DNA from: an uncultured Metabacillus sp.
GTDB taxonomy: Bacteria; Bacillota; Bacilli; Bacillales; Bacillaceae
DNA: 64,000 nt
Direction: 5' to 3'
NCBI RefSeq assembly: GCF_947503125.1
Contig: NZ_CANNCR010000021.1
Span: forward strand, 1 to 64,000
Every line of letters starts with the position of its first letter. Positions within the stretch are counted from its first letter, which is position 1. A program made the translations under genes and the position numbers. Positions 25,367 through 35,931 of this stretch are shown here, piece after piece. The notes below the pieces were generated by a model, which was not told where the DNA came from, searched no databases, and saw only the letters and a list, made by a program, of their open reading frames with translations.

Positions 25367-25486
25367 GTGTCTAGCTCCAGCGCCTAGCCCCTCTAGGGTC
25401 TAGACGATTTAGAATTGAAAGCAAAGAACGCCTTCTATTCTAAATCGTCTTATTTGCCCTAGGCTGATCAAGGCGCTTGCGCTTTT
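25367..25486 (+). repeat. Dispersed nested-hairpin repeat, type A (copy 1)
   Basis: Begins TGTCTAGCTCCAGCGCCTAG and ends GGCGCTTGCGCTTTT. Outer arms AGCGCCT (25379-25385) / AGGCGCT (25471-25477); inner arms GACGATTTAGAAT (25403-25415) / ATTCTAAATCGTC (25437-25449), 13 bp perfect. Further copies occur at 35524 and 39466, with a shortened variant at 51384. Confidence 0.9.
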
Positions 25487-25536
25487 CTAATAATATCAGA
25501 ATTTATATATTTTCTTAACATAGCTTGCGTTTCTGA

Positions 25537-25657
25537 ATCTAGCTCCAGGCGCCATCGGCTCGAGGTCATAAGTCAAACAGGAATTGAAGGTAAAGTACAC
25601 CTTCTATTCCTGTTCGCCTTATGCTTGTCGCCGATAGGCAGGCGCCTTGCGCTTTTT
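25537..25657 (+). repeat. Dispersed nested-hairpin repeat, type B (copy 1)
   Basis: Outer arms GGCGCC and CGGC (25548-25559) pair with GCCG and GGCGCC (25629-25646); inner arms AACAGGAAT (25576-25584) / ATTCCTGTT (25606-25614); ends GCGCTTTTTTT. It lies 50 nt after the type A copy, joined by a spacer that recurs at 35.6 and 37.4 kb. Confidence 0.9.
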
Positions 25658-25675
25658 TTATTACATTAGTAATAT

Positions 25676-26269
25676 TTATTCATTTGAAGTATCATTCATA
25701 AAACTACCTTCAAAAAGAGATTCATTCAATGGGCGGCGGTCGCTCGGCTGTTCACGCTCCTGAAGATTCTCTGGAAGAACCTCTTTTTCCCCTTGATAGC
25801 CAATGGCGATGACAGCATGAAGGTCATAATCTACAGGTACGTTTAAGACTTCGCGGGCTTTTTCTTTTTCAAATCCTCCCATAGCATGGGTGACTAAACC
25901 TTTGCGATGCGCTTCTAAAGCAAGATATCCCCAAGCTGTACCTGTATCAAAAGCATGCCAAGCGTTAAATCCGCGTTCAGTGGTTGTTTTCGAGATAATG
26001 ACAGCTAATACAGGAGCCTTTTTACACCATATCAGGTTCCCCGGCATGATGAAGGAATGAAATTTTTCACGGTCTTCTTGCGTGCGTGCGATAATAAAAC
26101 GCCATGGTTGCTGATTTGAAGCGGATGGAGCCCAACGTGCTGCTTCAAAAACACCGAAAAGGACCTCTTCAGGTACCTCTTTTTCCAAGAAAGACCTAGG
26201 GGACCAGCGATTTAAAAATTGAGAGTCTATTTCGAAATCAGGTTTACGTATATCTGCGACATTCACCAT
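25676..26269 (-). CDS. Nitroreductase-family protein (MhqN-like)
   Basis: An FMN-dependent NAD(P)H nitro/quinone reductase of 197 residues. The RWSPRSF start of the fold, the FMN-binding AARWAPSASNQQPWRFI, and the GTAWGYLALEAHRKGLVTHAMGGF helix are family signatures. It resembles the B. subtilis YdfN/MhqN and YodC group. On the minus strand ATG 26284 lies inside the GGAGG site, so the next Met (26269) is the likely start. It converges on the flavin reductase gene. A conspicuous inverted repeat lies in its upstream region at 26301-26337. Confidence 0.9.
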   Translation of the reverse strand: MVNVADIRKPDFEIDSQFLNRWSPRSFLEKEVPEEVLFGVFEAARWAPSASNQQPWRFIIARTQEDREKFHSFIMPGNLIWCKKAPVLAVIISKTTTERGFNAWHAFDTGTAWGYLALEAHRKGLVTHAMGGFEKEKAREVLNVPVDYDLHAVIAIGYQGEKEVLPENLQEREQPSDRRPLNESLFEGSFMNDTSNE

Positions 26270-26300
26270 TTTTTTATCCTCCATAATTGAGATAGCAATA

Positions 26301-26337
26301 GTTTAACATTTTTTACCTTAAATGAAAAATGTTAAAC
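26301..26337 (-). promoter_or_regulatory. Inverted repeat upstream of the nitroreductase gene
   Basis: GTTTAACATTTTT (26301-26313) and AAAAATGTTAAAC (26325-26337) are perfect 13-bp arms around 11 nt, 32 nt before the nitroreductase start. The place suggests an operator for an unlinked regulator. It is not an MhqR box. Confidence 0.5.
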
Positions 26338-26460
26338 ACGAGTGGGATTCAAACGTTCTTGGTTACGCTGTTAAACAACGGCATTCAGCAGTCCTTTTCT
26401 ATCATTTACAGAAAAATCCTATCTACCCTTGACATTTAGAGAAAAATAAGTAAAAATATT

Positions 26461-26476
26461 AGTAAAATATTTTACT
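26461..26476 (+). promoter_or_regulatory. Putative GanR operator before ganR
   Basis: AGTAAAATATTTTACT is a perfect 16-bp palindrome 50 nt upstream of ganR. The half-site AGTAAAA recurs three times before ganS, suggesting that GanR binds both places and autoregulates. Confidence 0.6.
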
Positions 26477-26526
26477 TATGCAGATTCGTTGAAAAGTAAA
26501 GGATATAACTAATGGAGGTGGGGAGA

Positions 26527-27519
26527 ATGGCGACCATTAAAGATGTTGCAGAGGCATCGGGGTTTTCAATTTCTACAGTATCTCGTGTTTTAAATAATGA
26601 TCTTAGCCTTTCTGTTCCAGATGAGACAAGGGACAAAATCTATGAGGTAGCAGATAAACTCAATTATAGAAAAAAGATGATCAGGCATTTAGTGAAAAAT
26701 ATTGCGTTTTTATACTGGCTGACAGATAAAGAAGAGTTAGAAGATGTCTATTTTAAAACAATGCGGCTAGAACTCGAAAAGCTGGCAGGAGAATGTAATG
26801 TAGAGCTAACAACCTATAAAATTACGGAAGGGATTTCAAAAATTCCTGACAATATAGAAGGATTTATTGCAGTAGGTTCGTTTTCGGATAAAGAATTAGC
26901 TTATCTTAGAGGAATAACGACAAATGGTGTCTTCATTGATACGACGCCGGACCCGGATCATTTTGATTCTGTAAGGCCAAATCTTTCGCAAATTACGAAA
27001 AGAACAATCGACTTTTTAATTGAAAAAGGACATCGTGAAATCGGATTTGTTGGGGGGACTTATCACAACCCTAACACCGATAAAGATGAAATGGATATTC
27101 GTGAACAAACCTTCCGTCAATATATGATGGAAAAGGATTTATTAAACGAAAACTATCTTTTTATCCATAGAGGATTTTCTGTGGAGAATGGCTATCAGCT
27201 GATGCAAAAGGCGATTAAAGACTTAGGGGAGGATTTGCCAACTGCTTTCTTTATAGCGGCTGATCCAATTGCTGTTGGCTGTCTTCAGGCCTTGAATGAG
27301 AATGGCATCGCAATCCCGAATCGAGTAAGTATTGTTAGCATCAATAATATTAGTGTTGCAAAATATGTATCACCGCCGTTAACAACCTTCCACATTGATC
27401 TGCATGAAATCTGCAAAAATGCGATCGAGTTATTGCTGGAACGGGTAGTAAAAAAACGTAAAATCGTGAAAACATTATACCTCGGATCAGAATTAGTTGT
27501 TCGAAAGAGTACAAACTAA
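26527..27519 (+). CDS. ganR: LacI-family repressor of galactan utilisation
   Basis: An N-terminal LacI helix-turn-helix (MATIKDVAEASGFSISTVSRVLNND) is followed by a periplasmic-binding-protein-like effector domain (330 residues total). It is the first gene of a set with the exact B. subtilis order ganR-ganS-ganP-ganQ-ganA-ganB, so it should repress the cluster until galactobiose or a related galactooligosaccharide is present. ATG 26527 follows GGAGGTGGGG; ATG 26512 lies before that site. A terminator separates it from ganS. Confidence 0.9.
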   Translation: MATIKDVAEASGFSISTVSRVLNNDLSLSVPDETRDKIYEVADKLNYRKKMIRHLVKNIAFLYWLTDKEELEDVYFKTMRLELEKLAGECNVELTTYKITEGISKIPDNIEGFIAVGSFSDKELAYLRGITTNGVFIDTTPDPDHFDSVRPNLSQITKRTIDFLIEKGHREIGFVGGTYHNPNTDKDEMDIREQTFRQYMMEKDLLNENYLFIHRGFSVENGYQLMQKAIKDLGEDLPTAFFIAADPIAVGCLQALNENGIAIPNRVSIVSINNISVAKYVSPPLTTFHIDLHEICKNAIELLLERVVKKRKIVKTLYLGSELVVRKSTN

Positions 27520-27532
27520 AAAAAGTGAAAGA

Positions 27533-27565
27533 AAAATAACTTAGGTTTCCTAGGTTATTTTTTTG
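27533..27565 (+). terminator. Terminator of ganR
   Basis: AAATAAC-TAGG (27534-27545) pairs with CCTA-GTTATTT (27549-27560) with short bulges and a long T-run. Confidence 0.8.
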
Positions 27566-27604
27566 CGTTTAAATGAATGATGAATCATAGTTTTCGCAGT
27601 TTTC

Positions 27605-27690
27605 GTAAAAAGTTTTACTCAAACTAGTAAAATAGTTGTTTACAAATTTTCTTCAAGATGCTATATTATTTTTAGTAAAACGCTTGCAAT
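27605..27690 (+). promoter_or_regulatory. ganS promoter with GanR-like boxes and a cre-like site
   Basis: Promoter TTTACA (27639-27644), 17 nt, TATATT (27662-27667). GTAAAA-AG-TTTTAC (27605-27618) and AGTAAAATAG (27625-27634) match the half-site of the palindrome before ganR. GTAAAACGCTTGCA (27677-27690), just downstream of the -10, matches the CcpA cre consensus at 12 of 14 positions and also carries the AGTAAAA half-site. Confidence 0.6.
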
Positions 27691-27716
27691 TATTTTATTT
27701 GAAAGGATGTATTTCC

Positions 27717-28994
27717 ATGAAGAGCTATAAAAAAATATTTGGAGTAGTAAGTGGTTTTGCATTAAGTTTAGCTTTAGTTGGCTGCGGACCTCAGGAAGAC
27801 AGTGGACAAGGTTCGGCAAACAATGAAGCAACGGAAACGAAAGAATTAATTGTTTGGGAAGATATAGAGAAATCAGCTGGTATTGAAGAGGCGATTTCAA
27901 AATTTGAAGAAGAGCATGATGTAACGGTTAAGGTTGTTGAAAAGCCTTATGCGAAACAAATTGAAGACTTGCGTCTAGATGGACCTGCCGGAACAGGACC
28001 TGATGTGCTGACAATGCCTGGCGACCAAATTGGAACCGCTGTTACAGAAGGGTTAATTAAAGAATTAAATGTCAGCGAAGAAGTTCAAGGTCTTTATACA
28101 GAAGCTGCGATGCAATCTCAAAAGGTCGATAACAAAGTGTATGGATTACCAAAAGCTGTTGAAACAACAATGCTTTACTATAATAAAGACATTATTTCCG
28201 AGGATCAATTACCTAAAACATTGGATGAATGGTATGAGCTTTCTAAGGAATTAACAAACGGTGAAAATTATGGATTATTAGCGTTATTTGATCAAATCTA
28301 TTATGCACAAAGCGTTATGAGCGGTTATGGCGGTTATATTTTTGGAACAGATGAGAATGGCAGCTATAATCCGGCAGATATCGGATTAAATAATGAAGGT
28401 GCGATTGAAGGCGCAACATCGATTCAAAAGTTTTATAAAGAAGGATTGTTCCCAGCAGGGATCATTGGGGAACAAGGAATTAACGTACTAGAATCACTCT
28501 TTACAGAAGGAAAAGCTGCTGCTGTCATTTCAGGTCCGTGGAATATTGAGCCATTCAAAAAAGCAGGAGTGAATTATGGGGTAACCAAATTACCAGAGCT
28601 ATCTAATGGTAAAAACATGAGCTCATTTATTGGGGTAAAAAGCTATAATGTCAGCGCTTATTCTAAAAATGCTGAGTTAGCAGAAGAATTAGTTGTTTTC
28701 TTAGCGAACGAAGAAAACTCGAAAAAGAGATATGAAATTACTCAAGAAGTTCCAGCTGTACAAGCTTTAGCTAATGATCCAGTTGTTACGGAAAGTGAAG
28801 CAGCAAAAGCGGTTGCGGAGCAATCTCAGTTCTCCGTATTAACGCCAAATATTCCTGAGATGAATGAAGTGTGGCTGCCAACTGATGCAGCATTACAAAC
28901 CATTGCAACAGGAAAAGCAGAACCGAAGCAAGCTTTAGACCAGGCAGTTGAGACCATTAAGGGTCAAATTCAAGCGAAACATGGCGGTAAATAA
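27717..28994 (+). CDS. ganS: Galactooligosaccharide-binding lipoprotein
   Basis: The extracellular solute-binding lipoprotein of the Gan ABC importer. The signal peptide MKSYKKIFGVVSGFALSLALVGC has a clear lipobox (LVGC), so the mature protein is membrane-anchored through Cys. The rest (425 residues) is a type 1 SBP of the maltose/multiple-sugar family (LIVWEDIEKSAGIEEAISKFEEEHDVTVKV; KAAAVISGPWNIEPFK). ATG 27717 follows GAAAGGATG; a long upstream frame is not preceded by a site. A hairpin after the stop probably attenuates transcription into ganP, giving more binding protein than permease. Confidence 0.93.
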   Translation: MKSYKKIFGVVSGFALSLALVGCGPQEDSGQGSANNEATETKELIVWEDIEKSAGIEEAISKFEEEHDVTVKVVEKPYAKQIEDLRLDGPAGTGPDVLTMPGDQIGTAVTEGLIKELNVSEEVQGLYTEAAMQSQKVDNKVYGLPKAVETTMLYYNKDIISEDQLPKTLDEWYELSKELTNGENYGLLALFDQIYYAQSVMSGYGGYIFGTDENGSYNPADIGLNNEGAIEGATSIQKFYKEGLFPAGIIGEQGINVLESLFTEGKAAAVISGPWNIEPFKKAGVNYGVTKLPELSNGKNMSSFIGVKSYNVSAYSKNAELAEELVVFLANEENSKKRYEITQEVPAVQALANDPVVTESEAAKAVAEQSQFSVLTPNIPEMNEVWLPTDAALQTIATGKAEPKQALDQAVETIKGQIQAKHGGK

Positions 28995-29042
28995 GTTAAT
29001 TTTGCAGCCTTTAAAAAGAATATATTGCCGTAAATAAAAATG

Positions 29043-29083
29043 GATAATGGTGTCAGCCGTTAGTTAGGCTTGACACCATTATT
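29043..29083 (+). terminator. Hairpin between ganS and ganP
   Basis: AATGGTGTCA (29046-29055) pairs with TGACACCATT (29071-29080), extended inward by GCC/GGC. No long T-run follows, so it likely acts as a partial terminator or 3' stabiliser of ganS mRNA. Confidence 0.65.
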
Positions 29084-29123
29084 ATAAGGGCGAAAGAAAC
29101 GTATCGACAAAGAGGTGAAAAAG

Positions 29124-30380
29124 ATGCAACATCGTAAAATTGCCTTACTTTTATCAATCATTCCCGGGCTCGGCCAATTTTACAATAAGCAATGGGTCAA
29201 GGGGCTGATGTTTATCATTCTTGGTGCTGCGTTTTTTATCGTGTTTGGAGATCTCTTAAATATGGGCTTTTGGGGACTCTTTACACTTGGAACAGAAGTA
29301 CCGCGGGATAATTCCATCTTTTTATTGGCTGAGGGGATTATTGCCGTTATTGTGACATGCTTTGGACTTGCTGTTTATTATTTGAATTTAAAGGATGCCT
29401 ATAAAACTGGGGAACTGCGTGACGAAAAGAAAGAGTTAAGCTCTCTCAAGGAGCAGTATCATAATTTAATTTCTCAGGGCTATCCATATGTTGTGAGTGG
29501 TCCATCATTATTCATATTAATTTTTGCAGTTATTTTTCCAATCTTATTCAGTTTTGCCTTAGCGTTTACCAATTATGATTTATACCATTCTCCGCCTGCT
29601 AATTTAACAGATTGGGTTGGTTTCGATACATTTTTGCAAATTTTCACAGTGGATATTTGGCGTTCTACCTTTTTCGATGTATTAGGGTGGACGGTTATTT
29701 GGACACTTGTCGCATCTTCGCTTCAAGTTGCCCTTGGTATTTTATTGGCTGTTGTGGTCAATCAAAAAGAGATTCGGTTTAAAAAGTTCTTCCGTACCAT
29801 CCTTGTGTTGCCATGGGCTGTACCAGGGTTTGTGACGATCTTAATTTTTGCAGGGCTATTTAATGATAGTTTTGGGGCGATTAACAATGATATTTTAGCC
29901 GCATTTGGGATTGATCCGATCCCGTGGATGACAGATGCAGGCTGGACAAAATTAGCCCTGATTCTGATGCAGGGGTGGTTGGGATTCCCTTATATCTTCC
30001 TTGTAACAACAGGTGTTCTGCAATCGATTCCTGAGGATCTCTATGAAGCCGCGACCATTGATGGCGCCTCGTTTTTTGCGAAATTTAAGCATATTACGAT
30101 GCCGATGATTTTAATTGCGATGGCTCCGATCATCATTACTCAGTTTACCTTTAACTTTAATAACTTCAATATTATTTATCTTTTCAATGGCGGTGGTCCT
30201 GCTGTTCCTGGATCGACAGCTGGCGGAACCGATATTTTAGTTTCGTGGATTTATAAATTGACGATGCAATCAAGTCAATATTCTTTAGCAGCAGCATTAA
30301 CGATTTTGTTATCTGTCTTTGTTATTGCCATCGCATTATGGCAGTTCAGACGGACAAATTCTTTTAAAGAGGGGGCTTAA
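29124..30380 (+). CDS. ganP: Galactooligosaccharide ABC transporter permease (MalF type)
   Basis: A 418-residue MalF-like permease. It has N-terminal membrane segments with an inserted cytoplasmic stretch, then the binding-protein-dependent transport domain with the EAA loop EDLYEAATIDGASFFAKFKHITMPM that docks the ATPase. GTG 29115 lies inside the AGAGGTG ribosome-binding site; ATG 29124 is preferred. No ATPase gene is in the cluster: as in B. subtilis, a shared multitask ATPase such as MsmX is probably used (inference). Confidence 0.93.
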   Translation: MQHRKIALLLSIIPGLGQFYNKQWVKGLMFIILGAAFFIVFGDLLNMGFWGLFTLGTEVPRDNSIFLLAEGIIAVIVTCFGLAVYYLNLKDAYKTGELRDEKKELSSLKEQYHNLISQGYPYVVSGPSLFILIFAVIFPILFSFALAFTNYDLYHSPPANLTDWVGFDTFLQIFTVDIWRSTFFDVLGWTVIWTLVASSLQVALGILLAVVVNQKEIRFKKFFRTILVLPWAVPGFVTILIFAGLFNDSFGAINNDILAAFGIDPIPWMTDAGWTKLALILMQGWLGFPYIFLVTTGVLQSIPEDLYEAATIDGASFFAKFKHITMPMILIAMAPIIITQFTFNFNNFNIIYLFNGGGPAVPGSTAGGTDILVSWIYKLTMQSSQYSLAAALTILLSVFVIAIALWQFRRTNSFKEGA

Positions 30381-30383
30381 GCG

Positions 30384-31235
30384 ATGCTGACAGATATGAA
30401 GAGAGCGAAATTTATTCGGCTTACTTTCTCGTATTTATTATTGCTATTCATGACGGTCATCATCATTTACCCCTTACTTTGGACCGTTGGAGCAAGCTTT
30501 AATCCTGGTAACAGTTTAATCAGTACGTCGATTATTCCTAAAAATCCAACATTGGATCATTATAAAGAATTATTTGCAGGGAAGGAAAGTTTGCAATATG
30601 GCCAGTGGTATGTAAACTCTCTAAAAATCAGTTTGTTTACGATGCTTGGGACAATCTTGAGCGTTTCCTTTACCGCGTATGCTTTTTCTCGGTTTCGTTT
30701 TAAAGGGAGAAAAAATGCGCTAACGCTATTTTTATTGCTGCAAATGATTCCGCAATTTTCAGCGTTAATCGCCCTTTTTGTTCTAGCACAAATTCTAGGG
30801 CTTATGAATAGTCATTGGCTGTTAATCCTCCTGTATATCGGCGGACAAATTCCAATGAACACCTATTTGATGAAAGGCTATATGGATTCGATTCCGATTG
30901 CTTTAGATGAAAGTGCCAAGATCGATGGTGCAAGCAATAACCGTATCTTTTGGCAGATCATTATGCCATTATCAAAGCCGATGATCGCCGTTGTTGCGAT
31001 GAATGGCTTTACCGGCCCGCTTGGAGATTTCGTGTTGTCATCGACCATCTTGAGAACGCCGGAATCATATACATTGCCAATCGGATTATACAATCTCGTA
31101 AATGAGGTAATGGGAGCAAGCTACACGACCTTTGCGGCTGGTGCGATTTTAATCAGTATTCCAATTGCGATTATCTTTATCTTGTTACAAAAGAACTTTG
31201 TTTCTGGATTAACGTCAGGTGGAACGAAGGGGTAA
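30384..31235 (+). CDS. ganQ: Galactooligosaccharide ABC transporter permease (MalG type)
   Basis: A 283-residue MalG-like permease with six membrane segments and the EAA loop ALDESAKIDGASNNRIFWQI. It begins 3 nt after ganP with GAGGGGGC as the ribosome-binding site, so the two permeases are translated as a unit. It forms the heterodimeric channel with GanP that accepts sugar from GanS. Confidence 0.93.
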   Translation: MLTDMKRAKFIRLTFSYLLLLFMTVIIIYPLLWTVGASFNPGNSLISTSIIPKNPTLDHYKELFAGKESLQYGQWYVNSLKISLFTMLGTILSVSFTAYAFSRFRFKGRKNALTLFLLLQMIPQFSALIALFVLAQILGLMNSHWLLILLYIGGQIPMNTYLMKGYMDSIPIALDESAKIDGASNNRIFWQIIMPLSKPMIAVVAMNGFTGPLGDFVLSSTILRTPESYTLPIGLYNLVNEVMGASYTTFAAGAILISIPIAIIFILLQKNFVSGLTSGGTKG

Positions 31236-31274
31236 AAAAGTTGCTAGATTACATGAAGTTAGAAGGAGAGTATT

Positions 31275-33338
31275 ATGTCAAAACATGAAAAGTCTTATCT
31301 CACAAAAGCGAAATTTATGCTCCACGGAGGAGACTATAATCCTGATCAATGGTTAGACAGACCTGATATTTTAGCAGATGATCTTAAATTGATGAAGCTT
31401 TCCCATACCAATGCGTTTTCCGTTGGCATCTTTGCTTGGAGTGCGCTTGAACCCGAAGAAGGAGTCTATACCTTTGAATGGCTGGATGAAATCTTTAACA
31501 ATATCTATAAAAATGATGGCCGCATTATTTTAGCAACACCAAGCGGCGCCCGTCCTGCATGGTTGTCGCAAAAGTATCCAGAGGTTTTACGTGTCAATCA
31601 AAACAGGGTAAAGCAATTACACGGCGGAAGACATAACCATTGCTTTACTTCAAAGGTTTATCGTGAAAAAACTCAGAAGATTAACCGATTGTTAGCGGAA
31701 CGATACGGAAACCACCCAGCTTTAATCATGTGGCATATTTCCAACGAATTTAGCGGTGAATGTCATTGTGATCAATGTCAGGATGCGTTCAGAGACTGGC
31801 TGAAAGTAAAATATAATCACGATTTAAACGCATTAAATGAAGCATGGTGGACTCCATTTTGGAGCCATACGTACAGTGATTGGTCACAGGTTGAATCTCC
31901 TTCACCAATAGGAGAAAGCGGTGTGCATGGCTTAAATCTGGATTGGCGTCGCTTTGTTACCGATCAAACGATTTCTTTCTATGAAAATGAAATTGTTCCG
32001 TTACGGGAAGTAACACCAGATATCCCGATTACAACAAATTTCATGGCGGATACCCATGATTTAATCCCATTTCAATCACTTGATTACAGCAAATTTGCGA
32101 AGCATTTGGATGTGATCAGCTGGGATGCGTATCCTGCTTGGCATAATGATTGGGAAAGCACCGATGATTTAGCGATGAAGGTCGGCTTTATTAATGATTT
32201 ATACCGAAGCTTGAAGCAGCAGCCGTTTTTATTAATGGAATCAACACCAAGCGGCGTCAATTGGCATGATATCAATAAAGCAAAACGTCCAGGAATGCAC
32301 CTGCTTTCATCGATGCAAATGATTGCCCATGGCTCGGACAGTGTCCTTTATTTCCAATGGAGAAAATCGCGCGGTTCCTCGGAGAAATTCCATGGTGCGG
32401 TTGTCGATCATGATAATAGCCCTGAAAACCGTGTGTTTAAGGAAGTAGCAAAGGTTGGGGAAACGTTGGAAAAGCTGTCTGATGTAGTAGGGACAAATCG
32501 TCCAGCAGATGTCGCGATTCTTTATGATTGGGAAAACAATTGGGCGATCAATGATGCACAAGGGTTTGGCATGAAAACGAAGCGTTACCCGCAAACGTTG
32601 CAGCAGCATTATCGCACCTTCTGGGAACAGGATATTCCAGTTGATGTCATCACGAAGGAGCAGGATTTTTCAGCCTATAAATTATTGATCGTTCCAATGC
32701 TTTATTTAGTAAGTGAAGAAACAATTGCTCGCTTAAAGTCATTTGTTGCAAACGGCGGTACATTGGTGATGACCTATATTTGCGGAATTGTGAATGAGCA
32801 TGATTTAACGTATACCGGCGGCTGGCATCAGGATCTGCAAGAGATCTTTGGTATGAAGCCTGTTGAAACCGATACATTATATCCGAACGACAAAAACTAT
32901 GTACGCTACAAAAATGAAACCTATCAATTGAAGGATTATGCAACGGTGATTGATGTGGGTTCAGCAATGGTTGAAGGAATCTATCAAGAAGACTTTTATG
33001 CCAACACACCAGCCGTGACAAGCCATCCATATCAACTAGGTAAAACCTATTATATTGGAGCGCGATTGGATGATTCCTTCCATCGCCATTTCTATCATGA
33101 ATTAATCAAAGAGTTATCGTTACAAGCAAATGTACCGGTAAGGCACTGTCAAGGTGTATCTGTTCAGGTTAGACGTGATGCGGAAAAGGACTATCTATTT
33201 GTAATGAATTTTACCGAAGAAAAACAGCCGGTCGTTTTTGAATCAGCCGTTACAGATTTGGTGACCGGAGAGCAATTGAAGGGTGAGGTCACCTTGGATA
33301 AGTATGAAGTTCGAATCGTGGCGAAACAAACGGTTTAA
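31275..33338 (+). CDS. ganA: GH42 beta-galactosidase
   Basis: Cytoplasmic beta-galactosidase that hydrolyses imported galactooligosaccharides to galactose. The acid/base Glu is in HISNEFSGEC (about residue 157), next to a zinc-binding cysteine cluster (CHCDQC). The nucleophile Glu is in LLMESTPSGVNWH (about residue 320). The trimerisation (domain B) and C-terminal domains complete the normal 687-residue length. It begins 39 nt after ganQ with AGAAGGAGAG. There is no signal peptide, which agrees with an intracellular role. Confidence 0.95.
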   Translation: MSKHEKSYLTKAKFMLHGGDYNPDQWLDRPDILADDLKLMKLSHTNAFSVGIFAWSALEPEEGVYTFEWLDEIFNNIYKNDGRIILATPSGARPAWLSQKYPEVLRVNQNRVKQLHGGRHNHCFTSKVYREKTQKINRLLAERYGNHPALIMWHISNEFSGECHCDQCQDAFRDWLKVKYNHDLNALNEAWWTPFWSHTYSDWSQVESPSPIGESGVHGLNLDWRRFVTDQTISFYENEIVPLREVTPDIPITTNFMADTHDLIPFQSLDYSKFAKHLDVISWDAYPAWHNDWESTDDLAMKVGFINDLYRSLKQQPFLLMESTPSGVNWHDINKAKRPGMHLLSSMQMIAHGSDSVLYFQWRKSRGSSEKFHGAVVDHDNSPENRVFKEVAKVGETLEKLSDVVGTNRPADVAILYDWENNWAINDAQGFGMKTKRYPQTLQQHYRTFWEQDIPVDVITKEQDFSAYKLLIVPMLYLVSEETIARLKSFVANGGTLVMTYICGIVNEHDLTYTGGWHQDLQEIFGMKPVETDTLYPNDKNYVRYKNETYQLKDYATVIDVGSAMVEGIYQEDFYANTPAVTSHPYQLGKTYYIGARLDDSFHRHFYHELIKELSLQANVPVRHCQGVSVQVRRDAEKDYLFVMNFTEEKQPVVFESAVTDLVTGEQLKGEVTLDKYEVRIVAKQTV

Positions 33339-33346
33339 TTAGTAAA

Positions 33347-35442
<2,096 letters not shown>

Positions 35443-35451
35443 GTGAAAGAA

Positions 35452-35486
35452 AAGAGGAGTGAAAATGATTCACTTCTCTTTTTTTA
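35452..35486 (+). terminator. Terminator of ganB
   Basis: AAGAGGAGTGAA (35452-35463) and TTCACTTCTCTT (35469-35480) with an AATGA-type loop and a T-run. Confidence 0.9.
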
Positions 35487-35523
35487 TAAGTAAAGAAAGC
35501 CATAAAATTTGAACTTAGTTTTA

Positions 35524-35643
35524 GTGTCTAGCTCCAGCGCCTAGCCCCTCTAGGGTCTAGCCAAATTGGAATTGAAGGCAAAGGACGCCTTCTATTCCAA
35601 TTCGTCTTATTTGCCCTAGGCTGAGCAAGGCGCTTGCGCTTTT
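35524..35643 (+). repeat. Nested-hairpin repeat, type A (copy 2)
   Basis: Same frame as the copy at 25367, but the inner arms are AATTGGAAT / ATTCCAATT: both arms have changed together. It ends GGCGCTTGCGCTTTT. Confidence 0.9.
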
Positions 35644-35693
35644 CTTATAATATCAGAATTTATATATTTTCTTAACATAGCTTGCGTTTCTGA

Positions 35694-35812
35694 ATCTAGC
35701 TCCAGGCGCCATCGGCTCTAGGGTCTAGTCAAACAGGAATTGAAGGTAAAGTACACCTTCTATTCCTGTTCGCCTTATGCTTGTCGCCGATAGGCAGGCG
35801 CCTTGCGCTTTT
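35694..35812 (+). repeat. Nested-hairpin repeat, type B (copy 2)
   Basis: Almost identical to the copy at 25537, with the same inner arms AACAGGAAT / ATTCCTGTT, and joined to the preceding type A copy by the same 50-nt spacer. The A-spacer-B composite is therefore duplicated at 25.4 and 35.5 kb. Confidence 0.9.
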
Positions 35813-35834
35813 TTTATTTGAAGGGATTTATAAA

Positions 35835-35874
35835 TTGACAGTGAAGCGCTATCACAAATATAATTGACCGGTCA
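35835..35874 (+). promoter_or_regulatory. Promoter and TetR-type operator of the DHA2 transporter
   Basis: TTGACA (35835-35840), 18 nt, TATAAT (35859-35864), directly followed by the palindrome TGACCGGTCA (35865-35874). Such GACC/GGTC operators are typical of TetR-family repressors. No regulator gene is adjacent. Confidence 0.7.
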
Positions 35875-35931
35875 GTATAGGAAAACAATTTTTTACAGAT
35901 AGATCATGGTAAATAAGAGAGGAGAATGTGT

